A stretch of DNA of 64,000 nucleotides from Methylophilus sp. 13 (GTDB lineage: Bacteria > Pseudomonadota > Gammaproteobacteria > Burkholderiales > Methylophilaceae). Below, piece after piece: positions 10,530 to 18,511 of this stretch. Where the stretch lies: positions 1 through 64,000 of the forward strand of contig NZ_JADKYR010000002.1 in the NCBI RefSeq assembly GCF_015354335.1. Direction: 5' to 3'. The position numbers were made by a program, and so were the translations under genes. The notes beneath the pieces are model-generated. The model ran no database searches, was not told where the DNA came from, and saw nothing but the letters and a program-made list of their open reading frames with translations. How positions within the stretch are numbered: position 1 is the stretch's first letter; the number at the start of each line of letters is the position of its first letter.

Positions 10530-12944
10530 TTATGCATTGATATGTGTTTGTGAAGTCGAATAGTTCTGGTTGGAAAATGCCAATCCACCAGTCACATAAT
10601 TGGTTGTCTGACCCATCTGGATAATGGCTGGCACATCCAGAATCAATGCCACCGAGCCATCGCCCATAATGGTGGCGCCAGAAACACCGGGAATCCGCTT
10701 GAAGTTGGTTTCCAGGCTCTTGATCACCACTTGCTGCTGACCAACCAGACGGTCTACAAACAGGGCAGATTTCTTGCCATCGGCTTCCAGAATCAGCAAG
10801 ACACCATCAGTCGGATTGGTGATCTGGGTAGGATGGTTAAACAAGGCATGCAAGGCGATAATCGGCAGATACTCTCCACGGACATGCACCATCAGCCCCT
10901 CGCCTGTGACCGTTTTCAGGTCTTCTGCACGAGGTTGCAAGGTTTCGACAATCAGGTTCAATGGCACCACATACACACTCTTGTCCAGCGACACCGACAT
11001 GCCATCGAGGATGGCCAGCGTCAGTGGCAAGGAAATCGAGATGGTCGTGCCATAGCCCAGCGCTGAGCGGATTTCAATATTGCCGCCCATGGCGGTGATA
11101 TTCCGTTTCACCACATCCATGCCAACCCCGCGGCCAGAGACATCGGTCACCACCTCAGCGGTAGAAAAGCCTGGGGCAAAAATCAAACTATAAACGTCAG
11201 CGTCAGACATGCTTTCACTGACTGGCAAGCCGTTAGACATGGCTTTAGCCAGAATCTTGTCGCGGTTGAGGCCGCCACCATCATCGGTGACTTCAATCAC
11301 GATGCTGCCGCCCTTGTGTGCCGCAGAGAGGGTCAACGTGCCATTCTCGGCTTTGCCTAGCTGTTTACGCACTTCCGGTTTTTCAATACCATGGTCTACA
11401 CTGTTACGCACCAAATGGGTCAGTGGATCCACAATCCGCTCAATCAGGCTCTTGTCGAGCTCTGTCGTGGCACCGCTAGTGACAAAGTCCACTTTTTTGC
11501 CCAACTTGCCTGCCAGGTCACGCACCATACGAGGGAAGCGTGAGAATACAAAGTCCATCGGCATCATACGGATAGACATCACGGACTCTTGCAGGTCACG
11601 TGTGTTACGAGTCAGTTGGCTGACACTATTAATCAGTGCTTCGTTATCCACAGGGTCCAGTGCATTGACACGCTGTTCAATCATGGCCTGGGTAATCACC
11701 AGCTCGCCAACCAGATTAATTAACTGGTCAACTTTTTCAATCCCGACACGGATGGAGCTGCTTTCTGCATTTTGCGCTGCCGCCGGTTTATCGGACTCAC
11801 GGCGTTGTTGTGACCTGCGGTCCTCTTTCACTTCTTTAGGCGCCGCTTCAGCCACTTGTGCAGGCGCCGGTGTTGCCGCAACTTGCGCTGCGACGGCAGT
11901 ATCGTCACCGATCAATTGTGCTTTGGGGGCATCTGGGTGTGGCTTGAATGGGGCAAAGAAGCCGTAACCATCCTCCTGACGCTCCTCATTATTAGTGCCA
12001 AACAGGCCATAGCCCATTTCTTCAGCCACCTGAACTTTGCCATTACCAGTCACTTCTGCAGCGACCGGCTGAACCGGGGCGGCCTCCGCTGTTGCTTCAG
12101 GCTTGATAATCGGATCATCATCGAAGAAGCCATAGCCCAGATCTTCCTCAACGGGTGCGGCAACCGCGACGGCAGCGGCAGGCGCAGCCTCTGGTGCGGC
12201 GGCGGCTTCTGACGCTTTGGCGGTCTCGCTCGCAACCTGAATCACCAGTGCGTCAGGGTCTACAATAAAGGAGCAAATCGAAACAATGTCGTCTGCGCTA
12301 GAATCGGTTTTAACCAGCAGTGCATGTGAGCCTGGCGCACGCTGATACACGGCCACCTCACCTAACAAGGCTAACTCGTCTTTCAAGTTTGCCAAGTCGC
12401 GCTCAGTGACTACCGGCAAGCCGACGTCATATAAGGTGATGCCTTTGGCTTTTTCATCTTCACTGACAGACAAGGCTGGCTTTTCAGCACCGACGACCAA
12501 CACTTCCGGCTCCGGTGTCGCAGCAGCAATGACAGGGTCTTCGGGAATGGCGCTTTTGCCTTCAGACAAGGACTTCAGCATCATGGAGACATCGCCGACT
12601 TGCTCAGCATCTACTGCTGAACCATGTCTATGCCCGTCCAGTTGCATCTTGATTACGTCTTTGGCGGCCAAAAAGGCGTCCACATGCTCTGTGGTCAATG
12701 CCATTTCCTGCTTGCGAATCTTATCAAGCAGGTTTTCCAGAACATGGGTAATCTCTGCCATGTCCATAAAGCCAAACGTTGCCGCGCCCCCTTTGATTGA
12801 GTGCGCAGCACGGAAAATCGCGTTTAACTGCTCGATATCAGGTGACTCTACGTCAATATCAAGCAACAGGCGCTCTGCTTCGGCCAATAACTCTTCAGCC
12901 TCGTCAAAGAACACCTCATAAAACTGGCTCATATCCACTGTCAT
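10530..12944 (-). CDS. cheA: Chemotaxis histidine kinase CheA
   Basis: 804 residues. P1 phosphotransfer domain with His48 in AAHSIKGGAATFGF; a P2-like CheY-docking domain near 165-225; a long Ala/Pro/Glu-rich linker at about 230-390; P3 dimerisation; the P4 ATPase with NSVDHGIE (N box) and DDGGG (G1); and a CheW-like P5 domain. The linker carries three copies of GYG[FL]F (DLGYGFFDDD, EEMGYGLFG, EDGYGFFAPF), which is unusual. Start ATG 12944 has GGAG upstream. CheA autophosphorylates in response to receptors and passes phosphate to CheY, encoded just upstream. Confidence 0.97.
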   Translation of the reverse strand: MTVDMSQFYEVFFDEAEELLAEAERLLLDIDVESPDIEQLNAIFRAAHSIKGGAATFGFMDMAEITHVLENLLDKIRKQEMALTTEHVDAFLAAKDVIKMQLDGHRHGSAVDAEQVGDVSMMLKSLSEGKSAIPEDPVIAAATPEPEVLVVGAEKPALSVSEDEKAKGITLYDVGLPVVTERDLANLKDELALLGEVAVYQRAPGSHALLVKTDSSADDIVSICSFIVDPDALVIQVASETAKASEAAAAPEAAPAAAVAVAAPVEEDLGYGFFDDDPIIKPEATAEAAPVQPVAAEVTGNGKVQVAEEMGYGLFGTNNEERQEDGYGFFAPFKPHPDAPKAQLIGDDTAVAAQVAATPAPAQVAEAAPKEVKEDRRSQQRRESDKPAAAQNAESSSIRVGIEKVDQLINLVGELVITQAMIEQRVNALDPVDNEALINSVSQLTRNTRDLQESVMSIRMMPMDFVFSRFPRMVRDLAGKLGKKVDFVTSGATTELDKSLIERIVDPLTHLVRNSVDHGIEKPEVRKQLGKAENGTLTLSAAHKGGSIVIEVTDDGGGLNRDKILAKAMSNGLPVSESMSDADVYSLIFAPGFSTAEVVTDVSGRGVGMDVVKRNITAMGGNIEIRSALGYGTTISISLPLTLAILDGMSVSLDKSVYVVPLNLIVETLQPRAEDLKTVTGEGLMVHVRGEYLPIIALHALFNHPTQITNPTDGVLLILEADGKKSALFVDRLVGQQQVVIKSLETNFKRIPGVSGATIMGDGSVALILDVPAIIQMGQTTNYVTGGLAFSNQNYSTSQTHINA

Positions 12945-12974
12945 TGTTTACTCCAGTCCCTTAACCTTGTGCCC

Positions 12975-13343
12975 TTAGGCACCAATTACTTTTTGTACAA
13001 CTTCAATCAGACGTTTTGGATCAAATGGTTTGACCAACCAGCCATTTGCACCAGCCGCTTTGCCTTTTGCCTTCATTTCGTCTGATGACTCAGTGGTCAG
13101 CATCAAAATAGGCACCTTCTGGTAAGAAGCCAATGTACGCAGGTTGGTGATCAGCGTCAGCCCATCCATCACGGGCATGTTCTGATCCGTCAAAACCAGG
13201 TCAACGGTTTTCTCTTTTGCTTTGTTCAAGCCATCCTGACCATCGACCGCCTGTACCACATCATAGCCAGCCGCTTTCAGGCTAAAAGCCACCATTTGAC
13301 GCAATGATCCGGAGTCGTCTACTGTTAAAATTGTTTTCGCCAT
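12975..13343 (-). CDS. cheY: Chemotaxis response regulator CheY
   Basis: 122-residue single receiver domain. Asp9 and Asp10 form the acidic pocket, Asp53 in VLTDQNMPVMDG is the phosphoacceptor, Thr83/Thr84 in MLTTESS is the switch, and Lys105 in LVKPF is the conserved lysine. There is no output domain, so it acts by binding the flagellar switch. It sits between cheA and the CheZ-like gene, all on the minus strand with short gaps. Confidence 0.95.
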   Translation of the reverse strand: MAKTILTVDDSGSLRQMVAFSLKAAGYDVVQAVDGQDGLNKAKEKTVDLVLTDQNMPVMDGLTLITNLRTLASYQKVPILMLTTESSDEMKAKGKAAGANGWLVKPFDPKRLIEVVQKVIGA

Positions 13344-13387
13344 GTTTGATTCGCCTTTTTCACTAATTTTGTAAAACGCCGCTGTGA

Positions 13388-13930
13388 CTAAAATAAATCG
13401 ATATCACCGGTTGCCAAGTCCTGCTGGTTCACTGACTTGCGTAAATTGCCGGTCAAATGCTGGCTACCCTGATCAAAATTCTGGTTCAATTGCTGAATGA
13501 AGCTTCTGATTTCCTCATGCTCGTCATCCGCTGCCATCGGAAACTGATGGCTGGATAACTCATGTAACAGCACTTTTAAGCCGTTCACCCGATTAATCGT
13601 CCGTTGCAGCAATTGATTGGTCATGTCCTGAAACTGCATGCCAGTCACCACTTTATTCACTTCCTGACCAATATTGTCCTGAAACACCTGCAACTGCTGC
13701 ATTTCTTCAGGCTGCAACTTGCCGGCCTCTACCAATAACTGGAGGGCAGACTGTTGCTCCATTAACTGGGCATACACATTCATAAAGCTGGCACTGAGCT
13801 TTTCAATCGCCTCATTGAGCAAAAAGCTGGTTTGCTGTAAATCGGTTTCGATTTCGAGCAAATGCCAATCACCATGGTGCGAAACTGCAGCCAGTAACTC
13901 TCTTAGTTCTTCTATGGGCAATGTTTTCAT
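13388..13930 (-). CDS. cheZ: CheZ-like protein, probable CheY phosphatase
   Basis: 180 residues, helical. The segment MQFQDMTNQLLQRTINRV (98-115) aligns with the catalytic helix of CheZ (FQDLTGQVIKR), keeping the Asp and Gln at the same spacing (Asp102, Gln106; E. coli Asp143, Gln147). The C-terminus ends GDIDLF, like the acidic CheY-binding peptide of CheZ. The protein is shorter than E. coli CheZ (214). The ATG at 13930 has AGGA upstream; an upstream TTG at 13966 does not look real. It directly follows cheY on the chromosome of the same operon. The role is inferred from the catalytic pair and neighbours. Confidence 0.8.
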   Translation of the reverse strand: MKTLPIEELRELLAAVSHHGDWHLLEIETDLQQTSFLLNEAIEKLSASFMNVYAQLMEQQSALQLLVEAGKLQPEEMQQLQVFQDNIGQEVNKVVTGMQFQDMTNQLLQRTINRVNGLKVLLHELSSHQFPMAADDEHEEIRSFIQQLNQNFDQGSQHLTGNLRKSVNQQDLATGDIDLF

Positions 13931-14026
13931 AGTGGTCCTATCTTGCCTGATTCCCCTGATTTTCAATCAAGAAATAAGCATCATAAAAATGACTTATTTC
14001 TTGCGCTTTTACCGTTCCCTGTTTTT

Positions 14027-14971
14027 TTACTCCGCAGGTGTATCGGCGGTTTTCTGCAATGCATCGACTTGCGAATGGTCTTTCTCACTAACAGAAATTT
14101 TTTCGTTATCCTTGAGTAAATCCTCTTCTGCTTCTTTGTTCATCACGATCAGACTGATCCGGCGGTTAATAGGATTGAACGGATTTTCCTTGTCCATCAT
14201 GATGGCCGAGCCCATGCCAACCACACGCAATAACTTGGTCTCATCCATGCCGCCGGCAATCAGTTCTCGCCTTGAAGCATTGGCACGGTCGGCTGAGAGC
14301 TCCCAGTTACTGTAGCCCTGATCACCGCTGGCATAAGGCGTGGCATCGGTATGCCCAGACAGGCTGATTTTGTTATCCACGCCATTGAGTGTTTTACCAA
14401 TCTCTCGCAAAATTTTCTTGGCGTAAGGTTGCAAGTCAGCGCGTGCGTTTTCAAACATCGGGCGATTCTGTTCGTCGATAATTTGTACGCGCAGGCCTTC
14501 CGCTGTCATATCCAGTTTTAATTGGGATTTGAATTGCTTGAGCTCAGGGTTTTCATCAATCGCCTGTTCAATCTTGGCCTTGATTTCTTCCAGCTTGGCT
14601 TTTTCTGCCTTCTTGAGGACTTCTTTTAACTCTTCTTCCTTAATCGTTTTGTTACGACCAGGGTCGCCATCGACCGGCTTCACCTGACCTTGCTTAAGTG
14701 TCACATCCTTGCCGCCGGTATTTTTCAAGGCGGAATCACTGGCACCCACGCCCGGGCCCATGAGCACGACTTTGAGCGGGGTTTTAAAGTATTCAGAAAT
14801 GCCTTCACGTTGTGCTTTAGAGGTGGAGCCGAGCAGCCACATCAGCAAAAAGAACGCCATCATCGCCGTCACAAAGTCGGCGTAAGCGATTTTCCAGGCA
14901 CCCCCGTGATGACCGCCGCCGCCTTTCTTGATTTTTTTAACGATAATGGGGGCAATATGTTCTTCTGCCAT
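14027..14971 (-). CDS. motB: Flagellar stator protein MotB
   Basis: 314 residues. A short basic N-terminus (KKIKKGGGGHHGG) precedes a single TM helix with the proton-carrying Asp32 in AYADFVTAMMAFFLLMWLL. A charged linker follows, then an OmpA-like peptidoglycan-binding domain (LSGHTDATPY, NWELSADRANASRREL, NRRISLIV). Together with MotA it forms the proton channel that drives the flagellum, anchored to the cell wall. It follows motA on the same strand by about 60 bases. Confidence 0.96.
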   Translation of the reverse strand: MAEEHIAPIIVKKIKKGGGGHHGGAWKIAYADFVTAMMAFFLLMWLLGSTSKAQREGISEYFKTPLKVVLMGPGVGASDSALKNTGGKDVTLKQGQVKPVDGDPGRNKTIKEEELKEVLKKAEKAKLEEIKAKIEQAIDENPELKQFKSQLKLDMTAEGLRVQIIDEQNRPMFENARADLQPYAKKILREIGKTLNGVDNKISLSGHTDATPYASGDQGYSNWELSADRANASRRELIAGGMDETKLLRVVGMGSAIMMDKENPFNPINRRISLIVMNKEAEEDLLKDNEKISVSEKDHSQVDALQKTADTPAE

Positions 14972-15030
14972 TTTCGTGGTCCTCTAGGGTTGGTCCTGTG
15001 CTTTATTTGGATTGATCTTGTTTGCCAGGC

Positions 15031-15888
15031 TTATTTTTTAGCTTGCTTGACGTAATCTTCAAGCTCAGAGAAACTTGGACGCTCAGTGGAGTACAAGACC
15101 TTGCGGCCGAACTCAACAGCAATTGCAGGCGCATACCCATTCAGGCTGGCAAGAAGCGTCACCTTGATGGTTTGAAAGACCTTGGAGCTTTCTTCCAGCT
15201 TGGCTTCCAGCACCCCAGCCAGCGGGCCAACAAAGCCATACGCCAGCAAAATACCGAGGAAGGTACCCACCAGGGCATGGCCAATCAGCACACCCAGTTC
15301 GGTGGGCGGCAAATGCAAACTTTCCATGGTGTGTACCACCCCCATCACCGCAGCTACAATACCAAAAGCTGGCAAGGCGTCACCGAGCTTTGCAATACAA
15401 TGCGCTGCCACATGGCCCTCCTGATGGTGGGTTTCAATTTCGTTATCCATCAGGTTTTCAACCTGGAAGGCATCCATGTTGCCGGACACCATCAAACGCA
15501 AGTAATCACAAATAAACTCGACCACATGATGGTCATGCTGAATTTTGGGATATTTGCCAAACAAGGCACTGGATTCAGGATCTTCAACATCCTTCTCGAT
15601 CGACATCAGCCCTTCTTTACGAATTTTGGTCAGAATCTCGAACAGCAAAGCCAGCAAATCCATATACATGGCTTTGTTGACATGGGAGCCTTTGAAGGCA
15701 TTTGGTAAGTCTTTAAGTGTGGCTTTCAATGACTTGGCATCATTGCCGACAACAAATGCACCTACAGCCCCCCCGAAAATCATCACGACTTCCAATGGCT
15801 GCCATAGGCCACCCAAGTGCCCCCCGGCCGCTGCGTACCCGCCAAAAATCGCCCCTAAAATAACGACATACCCGACAATGACTAACAT
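15031..15888 (-). CDS. motA: Flagellar stator protein MotA
   Basis: 285 residues, similar to E. coli MotA (295). It starts MLVIVGYVVILGAIFGGY, has four TM segments, a cytoplasmic loop between TM2 and TM3, and the family signature FGIVAAVMGVVHTM. The ATG at 15888 has GGAG upstream; the longer reading frame to 15927 has no ribosome site and would add a non-family extension. It makes the MotA5MotB2 proton channel with the next gene. A second stator pair lies at 24680-26367. Confidence 0.95.
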   Translation of the reverse strand: MLVIVGYVVILGAIFGGYAAAGGHLGGLWQPLEVVMIFGGAVGAFVVGNDAKSLKATLKDLPNAFKGSHVNKAMYMDLLALLFEILTKIRKEGLMSIEKDVEDPESSALFGKYPKIQHDHHVVEFICDYLRLMVSGNMDAFQVENLMDNEIETHHQEGHVAAHCIAKLGDALPAFGIVAAVMGVVHTMESLHLPPTELGVLIGHALVGTFLGILLAYGFVGPLAGVLEAKLEESSKVFQTIKVTLLASLNGYAPAIAVEFGRKVLYSTERPSFSELEDYVKQAKK

Positions 15889-15956
15889 GCCTACACTCCA
15901 CAATGGTTTTACCAATGTTAAAAGCATAGCAACAGGCCAAGGAATTCAATTATCCA

Positions 15957-15984
15957 AATAAAAGGGCTTTAGCCCCTTATTAAA
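15957..15984 (-). terminator. Rho-independent terminator after the membrane methyltransferase gene
   Basis: Eight-base stem 15961-15968 / 15971-15978 (one G-T pair) flanked by A/T runs, giving TTTTATTT after the stem on the minus strand. It separates the methyltransferase/flhDC side from motA. Confidence 0.6.
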
Positions 15985-16070
15985 TATGGTTAATTCTGGT
16001 TAGATTTCATGCCAGCAACGACAGGCCTAAGCGCCTGCGATGGCGGATACAAGAAAGGAATAAAGGCTGT

Positions 16071-16919
16071 CTACAGGCTGTAGACGTACAAGGCAGGGGC
16101 GTTTTTTTGCGGATAGATGATTCGTTGCGCCGTCATGTCTGGCACCGGAAACTCGGAGCTGACAAACAGCGTGCCAGCCGGCATCTCTGCCCTCACCTTT
16201 TGCCAGACATCGGGCATCACAGCAGGCGACAAATAAGCAAAGATGACATCAAATTTTGCAAAGTCCAGTTCGCGGTAGTCACCGAGCGTAAATCTGGCAC
16301 TGGTGCCAGAAAACAAGGCTCTGACCGCACTGACCGCCCATGGCAGCGGCGCAATTTCGATACCTGAAACCTCGTCATGCACACGCTGGCTCGCCAAAAA
16401 CAGGGCGAGATCCCCAATCCCGCTGCCAATATCCAGCACTTTGAGCGGAGCATCATCGCCATGCTGCTCCAGCACGTGATGCAGCGCGCGCCAGGTGGGA
16501 GGGAAAGAAGGATAAAATGGGACCCGGGTGTTGTGTACAGACCAGTACAGGGTCAAGGTAATGATAAATCCAGCCAGGTAAACCGTGGCAGGCAAGTTAA
16601 TATGCTGCATGCCAAGGACAGCGACTGGAAAAATCGCATGAATCCAGCGCCACCAGACTGGCATCTGCGCGGCTTTGGCCAGCAGGCTGACCAGACAAAT
16701 ATGCAGGAGCAGCCAAATCCAGACATGCTCTAGCGAAATGCCAAGATGGCTTAATTCAAATGCGAATACACTGTTGATCACGCCTGGCGCGAGGCCCGCG
16801 ATCAACAGTATACTCAGTGTCTGGATCAGTAATGCCTGGCACCACAACCGTTTAGGTAGCAGGCGCTGTAGCCAGGGTTTGGGCAACAGCGTCTCTACCG
16901 AAAGTTTGGCCGATGGCAT
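16071..16919 (-). CDS. Membrane-anchored class I SAM-dependent methyltransferase, substrate unknown
   Basis: 282 residues. The N-terminal half has about four hydrophobic segments (roughly 28-50, 60-80, 92-108, 112-130). The C-terminal half is a Rossmann methyltransferase with motif I VLDIGSGIGDLALFL and the acidic SGIEIAPLP strand end. The ATG at 16919 has AAAGGA upstream; an in-frame GTG at 16934 is less likely. It lies about 45 bases beyond flhC and may be transcribed with flhDC. A link to motility is suggested only by position. Confidence 0.7.
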   Translation of the reverse strand: MPSAKLSVETLLPKPWLQRLLPKRLWCQALLIQTLSILLIAGLAPGVINSVFAFELSHLGISLEHVWIWLLLHICLVSLLAKAAQMPVWWRWIHAIFPVAVLGMQHINLPATVYLAGFIITLTLYWSVHNTRVPFYPSFPPTWRALHHVLEQHGDDAPLKVLDIGSGIGDLALFLASQRVHDEVSGIEIAPLPWAVSAVRALFSGTSARFTLGDYRELDFAKFDVIFAYLSPAVMPDVWQKVRAEMPAGTLFVSSEFPVPDMTAQRIIYPQKNAPALYVYSL

Positions 16920-16965
16920 GCTGAATCCTTTCACTCACAGAGTGTCGTGACACTGATCCGGCTGA

Positions 16966-17532
16966 TCAGGCAGTCATGGAAACCAGTTTGTAGCTCAACT
17001 CTTTTGCCTTTTTGGTTTTGCCGGCACGTGAAGGCACATGGCACAAGTTGCAGACATAGTTCTGGTTCAAATCATAGCTATTGACGATGTATTGACCACC
17101 ACAGCAATGACAGACTTTAGTTGTCAGCATCTTGCTTTCAATAAAACGTACCAGTGTCCAGGCGCGTGTCAGTGACAACACAGGCTCTTCTTTGGCGTCG
17201 GCATCAGGATGCTGTACTTGTTGCATATACAAGGTATAGGCTTTGATGATGGCCTGGATGCCGTCTACCCCTGCGTAATCAACCATAAAGCGATAAATGT
17301 TGTAGAAAATCGAGGAGTGAATGTTTGGTTGCCAGGTCAAGAACCAATCGGTAGAGAATGGCAACATGCCTTTTGGAGGAGAAACGCCTTTCATCTCTTT
17401 GTACAGCTTGATCAAACGCTCACGTGACAATGTGGTTTGTGATTCGAGCAACTGCAGGCGGGCGCCCAGTTCGATCATTTGCATGGCCAGTTGAATTTGT
17501 TCTGCTTCGTTTACTACACTCTTCTTTTGCAT
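16966..17532 (-). CDS. flhC: Flagellar master regulator FlhC
   Basis: 188 residues, the usual length. It shows the FlhC family pattern (MIELGARLQLLESQT, LPFSTDWFLTWQPNIHSSIF) and the zinc-binding cysteine cluster C-x2-C ... C-x2-C in KVCHCCGGQY and YVCNLCHVP. With FlhD it forms the FlhD4C2 activator of class II flagellar promoters. The start has GAGGAT upstream, and flhD precedes it by 49 bases. Confidence 0.95.
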   Translation of the reverse strand: MQKKSVVNEAEQIQLAMQMIELGARLQLLESQTTLSRERLIKLYKEMKGVSPPKGMLPFSTDWFLTWQPNIHSSIFYNIYRFMVDYAGVDGIQAIIKAYTLYMQQVQHPDADAKEEPVLSLTRAWTLVRFIESKMLTTKVCHCCGGQYIVNSYDLNQNYVCNLCHVPSRAGKTKKAKELSYKLVSMTA

Positions 17533-17581
17533 GATATCCTCTTTTCTCTTTCTAATCGCCGTGTGGTGACAACTACGCTGC

Positions 17582-17902
17582 TTATACGGTGGAATCTGCG
17601 GCCTGGGCTGACATTAATACCGCAGTATGCAGATGGGCTTGGGCAGGGTCTTTGGCATAGCTGGTCAACATTCCCAGGATTTCGCTGTCATCAAAGCGGA
17701 AGCGGGTCAGCAGCATGTTGGTGTTACAGAGTTTCAGTAGCTGCAGATTGGTCAAGTTTTCGAGCAGATCTGCAATTTCCTTATTAATACCCAAGCGGAA
17801 GATGGCAGTGGCTTTGTCAGCACGGATCAGTTGTTGCGCCAACATCAGGTAGTTCAGGTTGGCATCCTTGATTTCAGCGAGTAAATCGTTTTGCATGTTC
17901 AT
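17582..17902 (-). CDS. flhD: Flagellar master regulator FlhD
   Basis: 106 residues. The FlhD fold is recognisable from IKDANLNYLMLAQQLIRADK, AIFRLGINKEIADLLENLT and LLCNTNMLLTRFRF-like positions near residue 60. It partners FlhC as transcription activator. Start ATG 17902 has GGAG eight bases upstream. The leader carries a hairpin (17935-17957), and a 37-base near-palindrome lies farther upstream (18025-18061); both could affect expression. Confidence 0.93.
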   Translation of the reverse strand: MNMQNDLLAEIKDANLNYLMLAQQLIRADKATAIFRLGINKEIADLLENLTNLQLLKLCNTNMLLTRFRFDDSEILGMLTSYAKDPAQAHLHTAVLMSAQAADSTV

Positions 17903-17934
17903 GATCTTTTCTCCGTTTTTTTGCGTAAATTTAA

Positions 17935-17957
17935 GTCCGCCTGAGCGTTAGGCGTAC
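17935..17957 (-). promoter_or_regulatory. Hairpin in the flhD 5' leader
   Basis: Inverted repeat 17935-17942 / 17950-17957 with seven of eight positions paired, about 35 bases before the flhD start codon. It may influence mRNA stability or translation, which is a common control point for flhDC. No T tract follows it. Confidence 0.35.
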
Positions 17958-18024
17958 TTTGCGCGCAATCATGAACTGCAACAATCAGGGTTTGTCGGTT
18001 TATTTTGTAAGACAGACGAAAACA

Positions 18025-18061
18025 GCCGTGTAGGAGTTTGTCTTACAAACCCCTACACGGC
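18025..18061. repeat. 37-base near-perfect palindrome upstream of flhDC
   Basis: Arms 18025-18041 and 18045-18061 match at 16 of 17 positions around the three-base centre CTT; the mismatch is 18035 with 18051. Arms read GCCGTGTAGG then GTTTGT. An extra TTTGTAAGACA copy lies at about 18004-18014. There is no T tract on either side, so it is not a standard terminator. It could be an operator or a REP-like element. Confidence 0.7.
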
Positions 18062-18511
18062 ATTATTCACTAACAATAATATCAATCACTTATCGCTCAA
18101 ACCTAAAGTTGAGCTACAAGTTCGTTATGTGCAGTCTGTCAGCATTTTTTGATTTCCAATTCAAAAATTAATTCAAGTTTTCTTGTTGTATTCCGTAAAC
18201 AATGACTTTTATTCGTTTTCAAGCCGTCTTCATGATGGCCAGATACTTTTTCAGATATTCCGGTTAACGTCCCTACTTGATAAAACTTTAGGGTGCACAA
18301 TCAAAAAAAATCCAAAAATTTGATAAGTCACTGTTTATTAATAAAAAATATTTTTAGCTTTTACACCCCTTAACAACAGGCAGGCAGCAACTGTGAGAAA
18401 GCGGTCAATTCGCCCTTTTATTCCCAACTTAGAAATACATTTATCTAGCCAATAATCACTCACAAGACACACGACATGGCGTGGTGTGCAAACCCGGAAC
18501 GAGTGAAAGAC

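Larger units (their letters stand above)
17903..18511. promoter_or_regulatory. Divergent regulatory gap between flhDC and flhB
   Basis: 609 bases without a convincing gene. It contains the flhD leader hairpin, an extra TTTGTAAGACA (about 18004-18014), the 37-base near-palindrome at 18025-18061 whose core repeats that word inverted, and a small inverted repeat at 18095-18114 (GCTCAA/TTGAGC). The flhB-proximal half is A/T-rich. I cannot place a definite -35/-10 pair. FlhDC-activated class II control of flhB would be expected from family knowledge. Confidence 0.5.
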
